From the NCBI GenBank assembly GCA_026989405.1, contig JALSJL010000015.1, positions 1-34,492 of the forward strand: a stretch of 34,492 bases of DNA, written 5' to 3'. Numbering within the stretch: position 1 is the stretch's first letter; each line of letters opens with the position of its first letter. Shown one piece after another: positions 8,148-16,457 of the stretch. Source of the stretch: Marinosulfonomonas sp. (GTDB taxonomy: Bacteria; Pseudomonadota; Alphaproteobacteria; Rhodobacterales; Rhodobacteraceae). The notes beneath the pieces were generated by a model. It had not been told where the DNA came from and did not search any database. It was given only the letters and a program-made list of their open reading frames with translations. Both the position numbers and the translations under genes were made by a program.

Positions 8148-9120
8148 GCGGCGCTTTGCCCGGCAGCCCCGGCGCCACCATCACGCACAGCATTTCGAAC
8201 ATGATCGATGCGCCAAGGAACGCGGTGGCGCCGGAGGCATCAAACGGTGGCGACACCTCGACCAGGTCCGCCCCCACAAGGTTCAGCCCGGCCAGTTCGC
8301 GCACCACCTGCAACGCCTGAAAGCTGTTCGGGCCGCCGACCTCTGGCGTGCCGGTGCCGGGCGCGAAGGCCGGGTCGATGAAGTCGATGTCGTAGGACAG
8401 GTAGGTGGGCCGCCTGCCGACGATCTCGCGCGCTTCGGCCATCACGTCGGCGATGCCGCGGTCGAAAAACTCTTCGATCGTGACGATGCGGATGCCGACG
8501 GCCTGTGCGAAATCGCGATCTTCCCGGTCGTAGGCCGTGCCGCGAATGCCGATCTGGATCACGCGCTTCGGGTCCAGCAGCCCTTCTTCGACGGCGCGGC
8601 GAAACGGCGTGCCGTGGGTGAACATGGTGCCGCCGAAATAGCTGTGGAACAGGTCCGTGTGGCTGTCGAAATGCACCATGCCCAAAGGCTCGTCCGCGGC
8701 CAGGGCGCGCAGCACCGGCAGCGACGTCAGATGGTCGCCGCCCACGGTCAGTGGCGTGATTCCGGCCTGCCGGACATCTGCAAGGAACGCCGTGATCCGG
8801 GCCATCGTGTCGGTGATGTCGGCCGGGTTGGGGGCCACATCGCCCAGGTCGGCGCAATTCACGGTTTCGAACGGGCGCACGCCGGACACGCCATGTTCGG
8901 CGCGGATCATGGTCGAGGCGTCGCGCAGCTGCCGCGGCCCGTGGCGCGGGCCGGGGCGGTTGGTGGTGCCGCTGTCCCATGGCACGCCGATCAGCCCGAT
9001 CTGCACCTCGCTGAAACGCGCATGATCGCGCGGCACATGCGGCAGACGCATGAATGTCGGGATGCCGGCAAACCGCGGCAGGTCAAACCCCGAAACCGGG
9101 TGGAAGAACGAGTCATTCAT
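8137..9120 (-). CDS. speB: Agmatinase / guanidino-acid ureohydrolase
   Basis: 327 residues from the ATG at 9120 (MNDSFFHPVSGFDLP); the track start lies 12 codons upstream. Ureohydrolase fold with the binuclear Mn motifs GGDHLTS, HFDSHTD and SYDIDFIDP, plus a late Glu (EVSPPFD). The family releases urea from agmatine, guanidinobutyrate or guanidinopropionate. The N-terminal PRFAGIPTFMRLP and the DSHTD motif also occur in guanidinobutyrase/propionase branches, so the substrate is not fixed by sequence. It is last in the rsgA-rsmJ cluster, 45 nt after rsmJ. The neighbours suggest no single pathway. Confidence 0.9.
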   Translation of the reverse strand: MNDSFFHPVSGFDLPRFAGIPTFMRLPHVPRDHARFSEVQIGLIGVPWDSGTTNRPGPRHGPRQLRDASTMIRAEHGVSGVRPFETVNCADLGDVAPNPADITDTMARITAFLADVRQAGITPLTVGGDHLTSLPVLRALAADEPLGMVHFDSHTDLFHSYFGGTMFTHGTPFRRAVEEGLLDPKRVIQIGIRGTAYDREDRDFAQAVGIRIVTIEEFFDRGIADVMAEAREIVGRRPTYLSYDIDFIDPAFAPGTGTPEVGGPNSFQALQVVRELAGLNLVGADLVEVSPPFDASGATAFLGASIMFEMLCVMVAPGLPGKAPPRR

Positions 9121-9165
9121 GCCCGCCAGCCTGACCGGGCCGGCGCGATTTGCCAAGCGCGTCTT

Positions 9166-9753
9166 TCAGCCCCGCATGAATACATCGTAACGCGTTGATT
9201 TTCCCACTATCTGATGCGACGGGGCCGGGATGCCCGGCATCGGCTCTGCCTTGCGCGGCCATTTCAGAACCACCCGCTTGCGCGCGCATTCCAGCGCCAC
9301 CTGCATCAGCTCGGCGGCATCGTCATCCTGGCCGACCAGTTCGCGCAAAAGCCGCATCTGTTGCTTGACCAGCGCGCGGGTTCTGCGCGGCGGGTGCATC
9401 GGGTCGACCAGCACCACGTCCGGCGCCAGCCCCGGCAACAGCGCGCGCGCATCGCCCTGCAGCAGCGTCATGCGCGCGACGATGGCCTTGGTTTCTTCGA
9501 CCTCGCCCGCCCGCGCGATGGCCCGCGCCAGCGCCGCGTGGACCGTGGGCGCGCGTTCGATCAGCGTCACCCTGGCCCCCAGCGTCGCCAGCAGGAACGC
9601 ATCGCGCCCCAGCCCGGCGGTGGCATCCACCACATCCGGCGTCGCCCCGCCTTTCATGCCGACGGCGCGCGCCAGAGCCTGCCCGCGCCCGCCGCCGAAA
9701 CGGCGCCGGTGGTCCACCGCGCCAGAGATAAAATCAATGCTCAGGTCGTCCAT
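9166..9753 (-). CDS. rsmJ: 16S rRNA (guanine1516-N2)-methyltransferase RsmJ
   Basis: 195 residues, somewhat shorter than the E. coli enzyme. The SAM-binding motif DATAGLGRDAFLLA, the acidic VTLIER loop and the catalytic-type VDPMHPPRRTRALVKQQMR segment are diagnostic of RsmJ (YhiQ/DUF548). The reaction is N2-methylation of one guanine in small-subunit rRNA. It starts 21 nt after the rsgA stop, so two small-subunit maturation genes are adjacent on one transcript. Confidence 0.92.
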   Translation of the reverse strand: MDDLSIDFISGAVDHRRRFGGGRGQALARAVGMKGGATPDVVDATAGLGRDAFLLATLGARVTLIERAPTVHAALARAIARAGEVEETKAIVARMTLLQGDARALLPGLAPDVVLVDPMHPPRRTRALVKQQMRLLRELVGQDDDAAELMQVALECARKRVVLKWPRKAEPMPGIPAPSHQIVGKSTRYDVFMRG

Positions 9754-9774
9754 GGGCGCATAATCGCAGCAGGC

Positions 9775-10827
9775 TCATTGAAAATCACCCCTTTTCGCCT
9801 TCATCCGCGCCCGGCCGCCGGCGTATTTCTTGCCCAGCTCGCGGGTCCGCGCCCGGTTTTCGGCCAGTGTTTGTGTGTGGCGCGCATCCTCGCGCAGCAG
9901 CTTGAGCCAGCGTTTCAGCCGGCCGGCGTCCAGATCGCCTGCCGCAATGGCCGCCTGCACCGCGCAGCCCGGCTCGCTCTCGTGGGCGCAGTCGCGAAAC
10001 TTGCAGCCCCGCGCCAGTTCGGCGACATCGGCGAACACCGCCGCCACCCCTTCGGCCACATCCGCCAGCCGCAGCGCGCGCATCCCCGGCGTGTCGATCA
10101 CCCAGGCCCCGCCCGGCGTCGCAAACATCGACCGGCGCGTGGTGGTGTGGCGCCCCTTGGCGTCATCCTCGCGGATGGCCTGCGTGGGCGTTGCCGCCCC
10201 GCTCAGGGCATTGATCAACGTCGATTTTCCGACCCCCGAAGACCCCAGCAGCGCCACCGTCTGCCCGCGTCCGCACCAGGGCGCCAGTTGCGCCGCGACC
10301 TCCGGGTCGGTCGCCACGACGGTCTCGACCGCCACCCCGGGCAGGTCTCGTTCGGCGCGGCTGCGAAAGCCGTCCGGATCGTCGCACAGGTCTGCCTTGG
10401 TCAGCACCAGCACCGGCTCGATGTCGCCCTGGCGCGCCAGCACCAGGTAGCGCTCCAGCCGGGCCAGGTTGAAATCGGCGTTGCAACTGGACACGATGAA
10501 CAGCGTATCCACGTTCGCCGCGATCATCTGCGCGCTTGGCGCATCGCCAGAGGCGCGCCTTTGCAGAACGCTCTTGCGCTCCAGCAGGCGCGCCGGGCTG
10601 CCATGGGCATCCACCAGCACCCAGTCACCCACACTCACGCCGGCATCGGCCATCGCCCCGCTGATGGCGATGCGCGCCGGGCCGCCCACGCCCAGGGCCT
10701 CGACCGCGTTCCTGTGCGCCTGCATCACGCGCAGCGGCGCATGGGTTTCGGCCTCTTCCAGGGTCATCTGTTGTTGAAAGAAATTGCTCCAGCCAAGGTC
10801 TGGCAGGGAAAGGGGATCGTTTGTCAT
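9775..10827 (-). CDS. rsgA: Ribosome small subunit-dependent GTPase RsgA
   Basis: 350 residues from the ATG at 10827; the track used a TTG two codons earlier. Circularly permuted GTPase: G4 (TKAD) precedes G1 (GSSGVGKSTL) and G3 (DTPG). An N-terminal OB-type domain comes before it, and a C-terminal zinc motif (CKFRDCAHESEPGC) and basic tail follow. RsgA checks late 30S assembly. AAGG lies 8 nt before the start. A promoter at 11017-11045 and a short leader ORF lie upstream, so this gene probably heads the rsgA-rsmJ-speB transcript. Confidence 0.96.
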   Translation of the reverse strand: MTNDPLSLPDLGWSNFFQQQMTLEEAETHAPLRVMQAHRNAVEALGVGGPARIAISGAMADAGVSVGDWVLVDAHGSPARLLERKSVLQRRASGDAPSAQMIAANVDTLFIVSSCNADFNLARLERYLVLARQGDIEPVLVLTKADLCDDPDGFRSRAERDLPGVAVETVVATDPEVAAQLAPWCGRGQTVALLGSSGVGKSTLINALSGAATPTQAIREDDAKGRHTTTRRSMFATPGGAWVIDTPGMRALRLADVAEGVAAVFADVAELARGCKFRDCAHESEPGCAVQAAIAAGDLDAGRLKRWLKLLREDARHTQTLAENRARTRELGKKYAGGRARMKAKRGDFQ

Positions 10828-10911
10828 GTTCAAGCCTTCGAAAAATCATACCGGCCCGCGGGCGATCTGCGCGCAGGCGTTCTCATCGGGCTTGATGCAG
10901 GAAAAGCGGGC

Positions 10912-10956
10912 TCAAACAGCCCCGGCACGCGCCGGGAGGGGTCTTGCACCAGTCAT
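10912..10956 (-). CDS. Possible 14-residue leader peptide upstream of rsgA
   Basis: A very short ORF, MTGARPLPARAGAV, too short for the ORF track. AAAGGAGG, an almost ideal Shine-Dalgarno, lies 6 nt before its ATG and is much stronger than the one before rsgA. A promoter on the same strand lies about 60 nt upstream, so it should be transcribed. The end of the ORF overlaps the hairpin CCCGGC-GCGT-GCCGGG. It could be a leader peptide or just the relic of a gene start; the product resembles nothing I know. Confidence 0.4.
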   Translation of the reverse strand: MTGARPLPARAGAV

Positions 10957-11016
10957 GATCATCCTCCTTTGCAAATTGGGCCGGGATGGCCGCGCAGGTC
11001 ACGGTCCCTACAATTG

Positions 11017-11045
11017 ATCATAGCCTTGATCCCGTGCCCGCACAA
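11017..11045 (-). promoter_or_regulatory. Sigma-70 promoter for the rsgA cluster
   Basis: On the minus strand TTGTGC is followed after exactly 17 nt by TATGAT. It lies just past the end of the MFS gene and upstream of the leader ORF and rsgA, giving the cluster its own start. Placement and spacing are good; no experimental support. Confidence 0.6.
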
Positions 11046-11057
11046 CGCCTTCGGGGA

Positions 11058-12278
11058 TCAGACCCGGATGCTGCGCAAGATCGCGAATTGGGTGAGAGCG
11101 GCCAGAAGCGATATCACGAACACGGCATGCAGGCCGAACAGGCTGGCGATCACCCCCGCCAGCAGCGGCAGCACGAAGGCCGGCGCGGTGATCACGTTGA
11201 AATAGCCGCTGTAGGCCGGGCGTTGGTCATCGGGCGAGATTTCCATGAGAAATCCGATGACGGCGATGGTCAGCCCGTTGGCCAGGGCACCCAGAACGAA
11301 GAACACGCCGGCATGCGCCAACAGCGGCGTTTCGGCCCCGGTCTGCGCAAGGGCAAGCACCGCAAGCGGCGGCAACACGCGCCCCAGCGCAATTGCCCGC
11401 AGCAGGCTGACCTTGCCAAGGCTGTCGCCCCACCAGCCCCACAGCAGGTTCGACACGAGCGCACCAAGCGTCTGCGCGCCCAGCAGAAGCGCCACGTTTT
11501 CCAGCCCGAAGCCGGAATTGCTGGCCTGCACCACATAGAACGGCATTGCCATCAACACCGCACCGCCACACCATTGCGCAAAGACGAAATGGCGGAAGGT
11601 GGAATTGGTGTGAAACACCTCGATCCCTTCGCGCAGATAGTCAAAAAATCCCGGCTTGGCCTGGCCCTTGCCGCCGGTTTCCGGCTCTCCCATGGCCGTG
11701 AAAACCGTGGACGATGCGAACATCAGCAGCGAGGCCATCGCGATGATCGCGGCGTATGACGCGGGAAAGGGCAGGCTGCCCACCAGCCGGTCGGCCAATG
11801 CGACAACGCCCAGAGCCAGCAGCCCGCCACCGAAAAACCGCACCGCCAGCAGGCGCGAGCGCAGGTTCGACGGCACGCTTCGCGCCACGATGTCGTTGTA
11901 GGGCACAGCCACGATGCCGCTGATGAAGGCATAGGTTGTCCACAGCACCATGACCACGGTTGCAAGCAGGGCCGGCGGCCAGCCCGCCCCGAAATAGAGC
12001 GCGGCGGCCAGCAGCGCCATGCAGGTCGCGCGGCCAAAGGCACCGATCATGTAATACCCCATGCTGGAACCGGCGCGCTGCGCCAGAAATCCGACGATCA
12101 GTTGCGGAAACAACCAGCCGAAACGCAAGATCGCCGTGACCGCGCCAACCAGAACCGAATTTCCCGTCAACTGGTAGACCAGCGCCGACATGATGGTTGA
12201 TGAATCCACCGCGGCCGAGCCGGCCTGAAACGTGATCCCGGCCACGGCCACATGCTTGAAACGGGCCCGGTCGCTCAT
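11058..12278 (-). CDS. MFS transporter coupled to ccdA-like gene
   Basis: 406 residues from the ATG at 12278; the track ORF runs 200 codons further upstream through ccdA in another frame. About twelve hydrophobic helices with a central loop near residues 210-240 (EPETGGKGQAKPG). Conserved MFS cues are weak, for example RSVPSNLRSRLLAVRFFGGG after helix 4. The substrate is unknown. The start overlaps the stop of the ccdA-like gene (ATGA), so the two are translated together and may serve one task, perhaps thiol or metal related as suggested by CcdA. Confidence 0.85.
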   Translation of the reverse strand: MSDRARFKHVAVAGITFQAGSAAVDSSTIMSALVYQLTGNSVLVGAVTAILRFGWLFPQLIVGFLAQRAGSSMGYYMIGAFGRATCMALLAAALYFGAGWPPALLATVVMVLWTTYAFISGIVAVPYNDIVARSVPSNLRSRLLAVRFFGGGLLALGVVALADRLVGSLPFPASYAAIIAMASLLMFASSTVFTAMGEPETGGKGQAKPGFFDYLREGIEVFHTNSTFRHFVFAQWCGGAVLMAMPFYVVQASNSGFGLENVALLLGAQTLGALVSNLLWGWWGDSLGKVSLLRAIALGRVLPPLAVLALAQTGAETPLLAHAGVFFVLGALANGLTIAVIGFLMEISPDDQRPAYSGYFNVITAPAFVLPLLAGVIASLFGLHAVFVISLLAALTQFAILRSIRV

Positions 12279-12946
12279 GTTCCGGCCCAGTCCGCCGGGT
12301 TCACGAACAGCCCGAACCAGATTGACCACAGCCCCAGCGCGACAAAGATCGTGCCGATCACCCAGCGGCGAGATTTCAGCGCGTCGCCCAGCCGGTCCAG
12401 CCCACCGGAAAACCGCGGGACAAAGGCAAAGACGGCCAGCGGGGCCGACAGGAACAGCCCGAAAAGAAACATCATCACGAACCCGGTGGCCACAGTGCCG
12501 GTGGTGGCCGCCAGCCCGAGGAGGCCAAACAGGATCGGCGCGGCGCAGGCCGGGATGTTCAGCCCGAAACCGGCGCCCAGAATGGCCGGGTTGCGCGCCT
12601 TGCGCCAACCGTCCGGCGCCAGGTCGATGCGCTTCTTGAAACCGCCCGCCCGCCCGAACAGGAACGCCAGCCCGAACCCCAGGTAAACCAGCCCGAACAC
12701 CAGCCAGATACCGGTTTGCAGTCCGATCAGCTTTTGCCCGAGAAAGGCAATCAGCGCTCCGAACAGACCGGCAACGACGCTGCGCACCAGGATGAACACG
12801 ACAACCGCGCGCATCTTCTCGGGTCTGGACCGTGACTTCTGAGTGTCCAGAAACAGCAGGTGCCCGCCAATGGTGCAAGGTTCGACAAAGCCAAGCAGAC
12901 CCAGCCCGATGGGCAAGAAAACAAGTGTCGAAACTGTCAATTCCAT
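12275..12946 (-). CDS. CcdA/DsbD-family thiol-disulfide membrane protein
   Basis: 223 residues with six hydrophobic helices. Two Cys placed as in CcdA: VEPCTIGGH (Cys24, helix 1) and NIPACAAPIL (Cys134, helix 4). Such proteins carry electrons from cytoplasmic thioredoxin across the membrane to periplasmic partners used in cytochrome c maturation or metal handling. No periplasmic thioredoxin or haem ligation gene is nearby, so the classical cytochrome c role is not shown here. The next gene is a translationally coupled MFS transporter. AAAGAGG precedes the start, and a MerR-type promoter candidate lies just upstream. Confidence 0.85.
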   Translation of the reverse strand: MELTVSTLVFLPIGLGLLGFVEPCTIGGHLLFLDTQKSRSRPEKMRAVVVFILVRSVVAGLFGALIAFLGQKLIGLQTGIWLVFGLVYLGFGLAFLFGRAGGFKKRIDLAPDGWRKARNPAILGAGFGLNIPACAAPILFGLLGLAATTGTVATGFVMMFLFGLFLSAPLAVFAFVPRFSGGLDRLGDALKSRRWVIGTIFVALGLWSIWFGLFVNPADWAGT

Positions 12947-12967
12947 CGGGGCCTCTTTGTGTGCTTC

Positions 12968-12998
12968 AAGACAAGAGTGTCCCCCGCTGGAAGGTCAA
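12968..12998 (-). promoter_or_regulatory. Candidate MerR/CueR-type promoter of ccdA-MFS operon
   Basis: On the minus strand CTTGACCTTCCAG carries TTGACC and the ACCTTCC half-site typical of CueR-like promoters. The spacer to a weak -10 (TGTCTT) is 19 nt, the long spacing that MerR-family activators correct. The second half-site (expected GGAAGGT) is poorly kept (GGGGGACA), so the assignment is tentative. Transcripts would begin about 15-20 nt before the ccdA-like ATG. Confidence 0.35.
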
Positions 12999-13051
12999 GG
13001 CACTTCTGGGTGAGCGATCCGGTTTTTCGCGCCAATGGCGGGGAAAGCCAG

Positions 13052-13080
13052 AAAACGACAACGGCCCCGCAATGGGGGCC
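13052..13080 (-). terminator. Terminator of ffs
   Basis: On the minus strand GGCCCC-CATTGC-GGGGCC forms a stem directly after the SRP RNA, followed by a T-rich GTTGTCGTTTT. The T run starts late but is the only one nearby. Confidence 0.65.
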
Positions 13081-13088
13081 GCTTTCGG

Positions 13089-13186
13089 GTGAGAGGCTGG
13101 ACAACGACCCAAGCGGGGCTCGTTACGGTTGCTTCCTTCCGGACCTGGCCGGGTTGGCGAGGCGCTTGCCCGCGCCAACCTCTCAC
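13089..13186 (-). ncRNA. ffs: Signal recognition particle RNA (4.5S, small bacterial form)
   Basis: The minus strand contains the universal SRP domain IV core CCAGGTCCGGAAGGAAGCA with its GGAA tetraloop and asymmetric internal loop. The outer ends GTGAGAGG and CCTCTCAC pair perfectly, defining a hairpin RNA of about 98 nt. It binds Ffh and FtsY for co-translational membrane targeting. It has its own promoter (13191-13219) and terminator, and lies between cpdB and the ccdA-like gene. Core identity is certain; ends may be off by a few bases. Confidence 0.95.
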
Positions 13187-13190
13187 GGCT

Positions 13191-13219
13191 TATCTAGGGT
13201 GCCGAACCGAGTCGCGCAA
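13191..13219 (-). promoter_or_regulatory. Promoter of ffs
   Basis: On the minus strand TTGCGC, 17 nt, TAGATA; the RNA 5' end predicted from the paired stem (13186) lies 4 nt beyond the -10 box, so the true start may be a few bases further in. The match to the sigma-70 consensus and its placement agree with the RNA boundary. Confidence 0.7.
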
Positions 13220-13230
13220 GAGGCAAGCGC

Positions 13231-13255
13231 GTCCGGGGCGGCGCGCGCCCCGGAC
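13231..13255 (-). terminator. Hairpin after cpdB, probable weak terminator
   Basis: A perfect 10-bp stem GTCCGGGGCG/CGCCCCGGAC with a 5-nt loop begins 8 nt after the cpdB stop. No clean T-tract follows, so it may only stall or protect the transcript, or need Rho. It separates cpdB from the ffs promoter. Confidence 0.5.
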
Positions 13256-13262
13256 AGCCGGT

Positions 13263-15239
13263 TCACAGCGAAATGCGGAACCGGGCAAAGCCTTCCGGCC
13301 CGTCGCCGACCGGTTCGATCCTGAGGCCCTTCAGATCTGCCAGATGCTCCTTGGCGCGCGGGCCGGTGTCAAACAGCACCGTGGCCTCATCCAGAGGCGC
13401 AAAGCTCCAGTTTCCATCAGCGGAGGGGTTGATCGTGCCCTGGTCGACGATGTAGCGCACGATCACGTCACGGTTGGTGTCGGGACCCTCGAAGATGATG
13501 GTGTCGCCGGTGCCGGGGAACTTGCCGCCACCCGAGGCGCGGTAGTTGTTGGTGGCGATGATAAACTCCATGTCGTCGGTCACGGGCTGGCCGTTGTATT
13601 GCAGGTTGACGATGCGGTTGGCATCCGGGTTGATCAATTCGCCCTTCGGGTCGAATTTCGACGGCTGACTCAGGTCGATCTGGTAGGTGACCCCGTCCAT
13701 CACGTCGAAATTGTAGCTTGGAAAGGACGGGTTCAGCAGAACCTGATCGGGCTTGCCCGGTTCGATCTGGTTGAAGATGCCCGCCGACCGTTCCAGCCAG
13801 TCCCTGACCTGCGCACCGTTCACGCGCACCGCGCGCACGGTATTGGGATACAGATAGAGGTCGGCGACATTCTTGATCGCCACATCGCCTGCGGGCACGT
13901 CGGTGTAGTATTCCGGCCCGCCCCGGCCCCCGGCCTTGAACGGCGCCGCCGCCGACAGGATCGGCAGGCCCTCGTTCTCGGTGCCTTTCATCATGTCCTC
14001 GATATACCATCGCTGCGCGTTCGATACGATCTGAACGGACGGATCGTCAGCCACCAGCGCAAAGTAGCTGTGCAACGGCGCCGATGTCTTGCCAACCCCG
14101 CGCCGGATGTATTCCAGGGTGGCCTCGTGTTCCGGCCTCACCGCATCGAGCACGCTTTGAACGCTGTCCACCAGTGCCGTCGTCGAGCGGTCTTCGTTGC
14201 GCCTGGAAATCGGGCGCACCTCGGTCGAGGTGCTCACCACGGCCCAGCTGTTGCCGTCGCGTTCGAGCAGCAGGTCGATGACGCCAAGGTGGCTGCCCCA
14301 GAACCCGCCCATGGTGGCCGGTTTGCCGTGGATGGTGCCGGTGGCCACATCGACCCCGGCAAAGTCGTCATACTTTGCCGACGGGAACACCAGATGGCTG
14401 TGGCCCGTCATCAGCGCATCGATGCCATCGACCTGCGCCAGCGGAACCGAGGCGTTTTCCATCCCGTCGGTATGGTTGGCCGAGCCGATGCCCGAATGGC
14501 TGAGCGCGATGATGATATCGGCGCCTTCTTCCTTCATCTGCGGCACATAGGCCCTGGCGGTTTCGACGATGTCGCGCGCGTTGACCTTGCCTTCAAGATG
14601 GCGCCGGTCCCAGTTCATGATCTGCGGCGGCACGAACCCGATCAGCCCGACCCGGATGGCATGTTCATTGCCGTCGCCATCCTTCATCACGCGATCAAGG
14701 ATCACATAGGGCGGGATCAGCGTTTCGTCAGCGGCAGGAGCCGCGCCCATGGTCTTGACCACGTTGGCCGATACGATCGGGAAACTTGCGCCAGCCAGGG
14801 ATTTCATCAGGAAATCAAGGCCATAGTTGAACTCGTGGTTGCCCAGGGTCGAGGCGTCGAAATTCAGCGTGTTCATCGCGGTGATGACCGGATGCATGTC
14901 GCCGTCCTTCATGCCGCGCTCATAGGCGATGTAGTCGCCCATCGGGTTGCCCTGCAAAAAGTCACCGTTGTCGACGAGCATGGAATTGGTGGCTTCGGCG
15001 CGGATATCGGCGATATGCGCCGCGGTGCGGGCCAGCCCGACGGTGTCGCGCGGCTTGTCGGAGTAATAATCATAAGGGTAGACGTGCACATGCAGGTCCG
15101 TGGTTTCCATGATGCGCAGATGCGCCTGGCTGGCGGCGGCATTTGCGGAAAACGGATGCAGGGCAACCAGTGTCGCGCCGGCTGTTGTCTGGGCCAGAAA
15201 AGCCCGTCTCGAAACACCTCTGGAAATCTTCTTTGGCAT
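13263..15239 (-). CDS. cpdB: 2',3'-cyclic-nucleotide 2'-phosphodiesterase/3'-nucleotidase
   Basis: 658 residues from the ATG at 15239, preceded by AGGGAG; the track start is 13 codons earlier. The N-terminus has a Tat-type signal (SRRAFLAQ, hydrophobic core, SANAAA), so the folded enzyme is exported to the periplasm. A metallophosphoesterase domain follows with TTDLHVHVYPYD, DNGDFLQG and GNHEFNYG, then the C-terminal 5'-nucleotidase substrate domain (NNYRASGGG). The role is to salvage phosphate and nucleosides from cyclic nucleotides such as RNase products. A periplasmic RNase T2 also occurs in the window, but 11 kb away. Confidence 0.95.
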   Translation of the reverse strand: MPKKISRGVSRRAFLAQTTAGATLVALHPFSANAAASQAHLRIMETTDLHVHVYPYDYYSDKPRDTVGLARTAAHIADIRAEATNSMLVDNGDFLQGNPMGDYIAYERGMKDGDMHPVITAMNTLNFDASTLGNHEFNYGLDFLMKSLAGASFPIVSANVVKTMGAAPAADETLIPPYVILDRVMKDGDGNEHAIRVGLIGFVPPQIMNWDRRHLEGKVNARDIVETARAYVPQMKEEGADIIIALSHSGIGSANHTDGMENASVPLAQVDGIDALMTGHSHLVFPSAKYDDFAGVDVATGTIHGKPATMGGFWGSHLGVIDLLLERDGNSWAVVSTSTEVRPISRRNEDRSTTALVDSVQSVLDAVRPEHEATLEYIRRGVGKTSAPLHSYFALVADDPSVQIVSNAQRWYIEDMMKGTENEGLPILSAAAPFKAGGRGGPEYYTDVPAGDVAIKNVADLYLYPNTVRAVRVNGAQVRDWLERSAGIFNQIEPGKPDQVLLNPSFPSYNFDVMDGVTYQIDLSQPSKFDPKGELINPDANRIVNLQYNGQPVTDDMEFIIATNNYRASGGGKFPGTGDTIIFEGPDTNRDVIVRYIVDQGTINPSADGNWSFAPLDEATVLFDTGPRAKEHLADLKGLRIEPVGDGPEGFARFRISL

Positions 15240-15358
15240 CTGGATTTTCTCCCTGAACGACTTGATTTGATGGACCACCCTAACACGGTTTGCCGAGTCG
15301 TGGGCGCCGCGCGGTGCCCGGCTGCGGATTTTCGCTCGGCCGGCAAGCTTGTTGGGCC

Positions 15359-15387
15359 CCGGACCATCACCGGACCATCACCGGACC
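15359..15387. repeat. Short 11-bp tandem repeat
   Basis: CCGGACCATCA occurs twice in direct tandem followed by a partial CCGGACC. It lies in the gap between divergent cpdB and nudC. No function is apparent. Confidence 0.6.
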
Positions 15388-15457
15388 GGCCCGGCTTTTC
15401 GTTTACGTCTTGGGTGATCTGTGGCAGGTCTCGGCAGTGAACAGCGGAGGGCAGAAG

Positions 15458-16447
15458 GTGCTGGCCAGCAACCAGATGACATTTGAACGTGACGGGCTTG
15501 AGCGGGCGGCGCATCTGCGCGCGAATGCTGATGAAATCGTCCGGTTGCGGGCCGACAGGGATGCGCGGGCCATCGTGATCTGGCAGGGCAGGCCGCTTGT
15601 GGAGAGCGCAGACAGTCATGTGCTTGCGCGCCTTGCGCTGGATCACCCGATGCTGGCCGCGGGAGCCGGCGAAGAAGTATTTCTGGGCCTCGGCCCGCGC
15701 GGTGCGCTGTTTGCCATCGACCTTTCCGGCTGGTCGCCTGAAACCCCGATACCCGAAGCCGGCGGGTTTCCTGACGACAGCCAGACCCGGCACCCCAAGG
15801 CGCCCGTCGATCATCTCTTTGTGGACCTGCGGATGAACATGTCACGACTTCCTGCGCTGGATGCCGGGCTTGCCGCGACAGCCAGGGCGATCCTGGGATG
15901 GCACGAAATTCACCGTTTCTGTGCCAATTGCGGTCAGGAAAGCCGGGTGTCCATGGCCGGCTGGCAGCGTGACTGTCCGGCCTGCGGCCGCCGCCATTTT
16001 CCGCGCACCGACCCGGTGGTGATCATGCTGTTGACGCACGGAAACTCTGTGCTGCTGGGGCGCTCGCCGGGCTGGCCCGAGGGCATGGTTTCCTTGCTTG
16101 CGGGTTTCGTCGAACCCGGCGAGACACTGGAAGCCGCCGTCCGGCGCGAGGTTCACGAAGAAGTCGGCCTGCGCGTCGGGCGCGTGTCCTACCTGACATC
16201 GCAGCCCTGGCCCTTTCCGGCATCACTCATGATCGGCTGTGCGGCCGAGGCGCTGAGCACGCAGATCACCATGGACCCGGTGGAAATCGAACACGCCTTC
16301 TGGATCAGCCGGGAAGAGCTGATGGACGTCTTCGCCGGCACCCGGAACGACATGTTTCCGGCGCGGCCCGGCTCGGTTGCGCATTTTCTTTTGCGCAACT
16401 GGCTTGCCGACATATCCCAACCGCGCTTAGAACCGTCCGACAACTGA
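15458..16447 (+). CDS. nudC: NAD(+)/NADH pyrophosphatase NudC
   Basis: About 329 residues. I chose the GTG at 15458 because GGAGGG lies 6 nt upstream; the ATG at 15476 is the alternative. Domains in order: a variable N-terminal domain, a zinc ribbon (CANCGQES ... CPACGRR), the Nudix box GFVEPGETLEAAVRREVHEEVGL-type motif, and the NADH-specific SQPWPFP. NudC hydrolyses NADH to NMNH and AMP and can remove NAD caps from RNA. The next gene begins 10 nt later. Confidence 0.94.
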   Translation: MLASNQMTFERDGLERAAHLRANADEIVRLRADRDARAIVIWQGRPLVESADSHVLARLALDHPMLAAGAGEEVFLGLGPRGALFAIDLSGWSPETPIPEAGGFPDDSQTRHPKAPVDHLFVDLRMNMSRLPALDAGLAATARAILGWHEIHRFCANCGQESRVSMAGWQRDCPACGRRHFPRTDPVVIMLLTHGNSVLLGRSPGWPEGMVSLLAGFVEPGETLEAAVRREVHEEVGLRVGRVSYLTSQPWPFPASLMIGCAAEALSTQITMDPVEIEHAFWISREELMDVFAGTRNDMFPARPGSVAHFLLRNWLADISQPRLEPSDN

Positions 16448-16457
16448 TGGTGTGGGC

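Noticed and set aside
9214-11205. 663-residue plus-strand ORF
   Set aside because: Antisense of rsmJ, rsgA and the promoter region; low-complexity Arg/Gln/His composition.
11058-12878. 606-residue version of the MFS protein
   Set aside because: The first 200 residues are ccdA read out of frame; the coupled ATG at 12278 gives a normal MFS length.
15359-15387. CRISPR-like direct repeat
   Set aside because: Units are 11 bp in direct tandem with no spacers, only 2.6 copies, and no cas genes are present.
13035-15440. 801-residue plus-strand ORF
   Set aside because: It is the antisense shadow of cpdB and ffs; its His/Arg/Gln-rich translation is typical of the reverse of a GC-rich gene.
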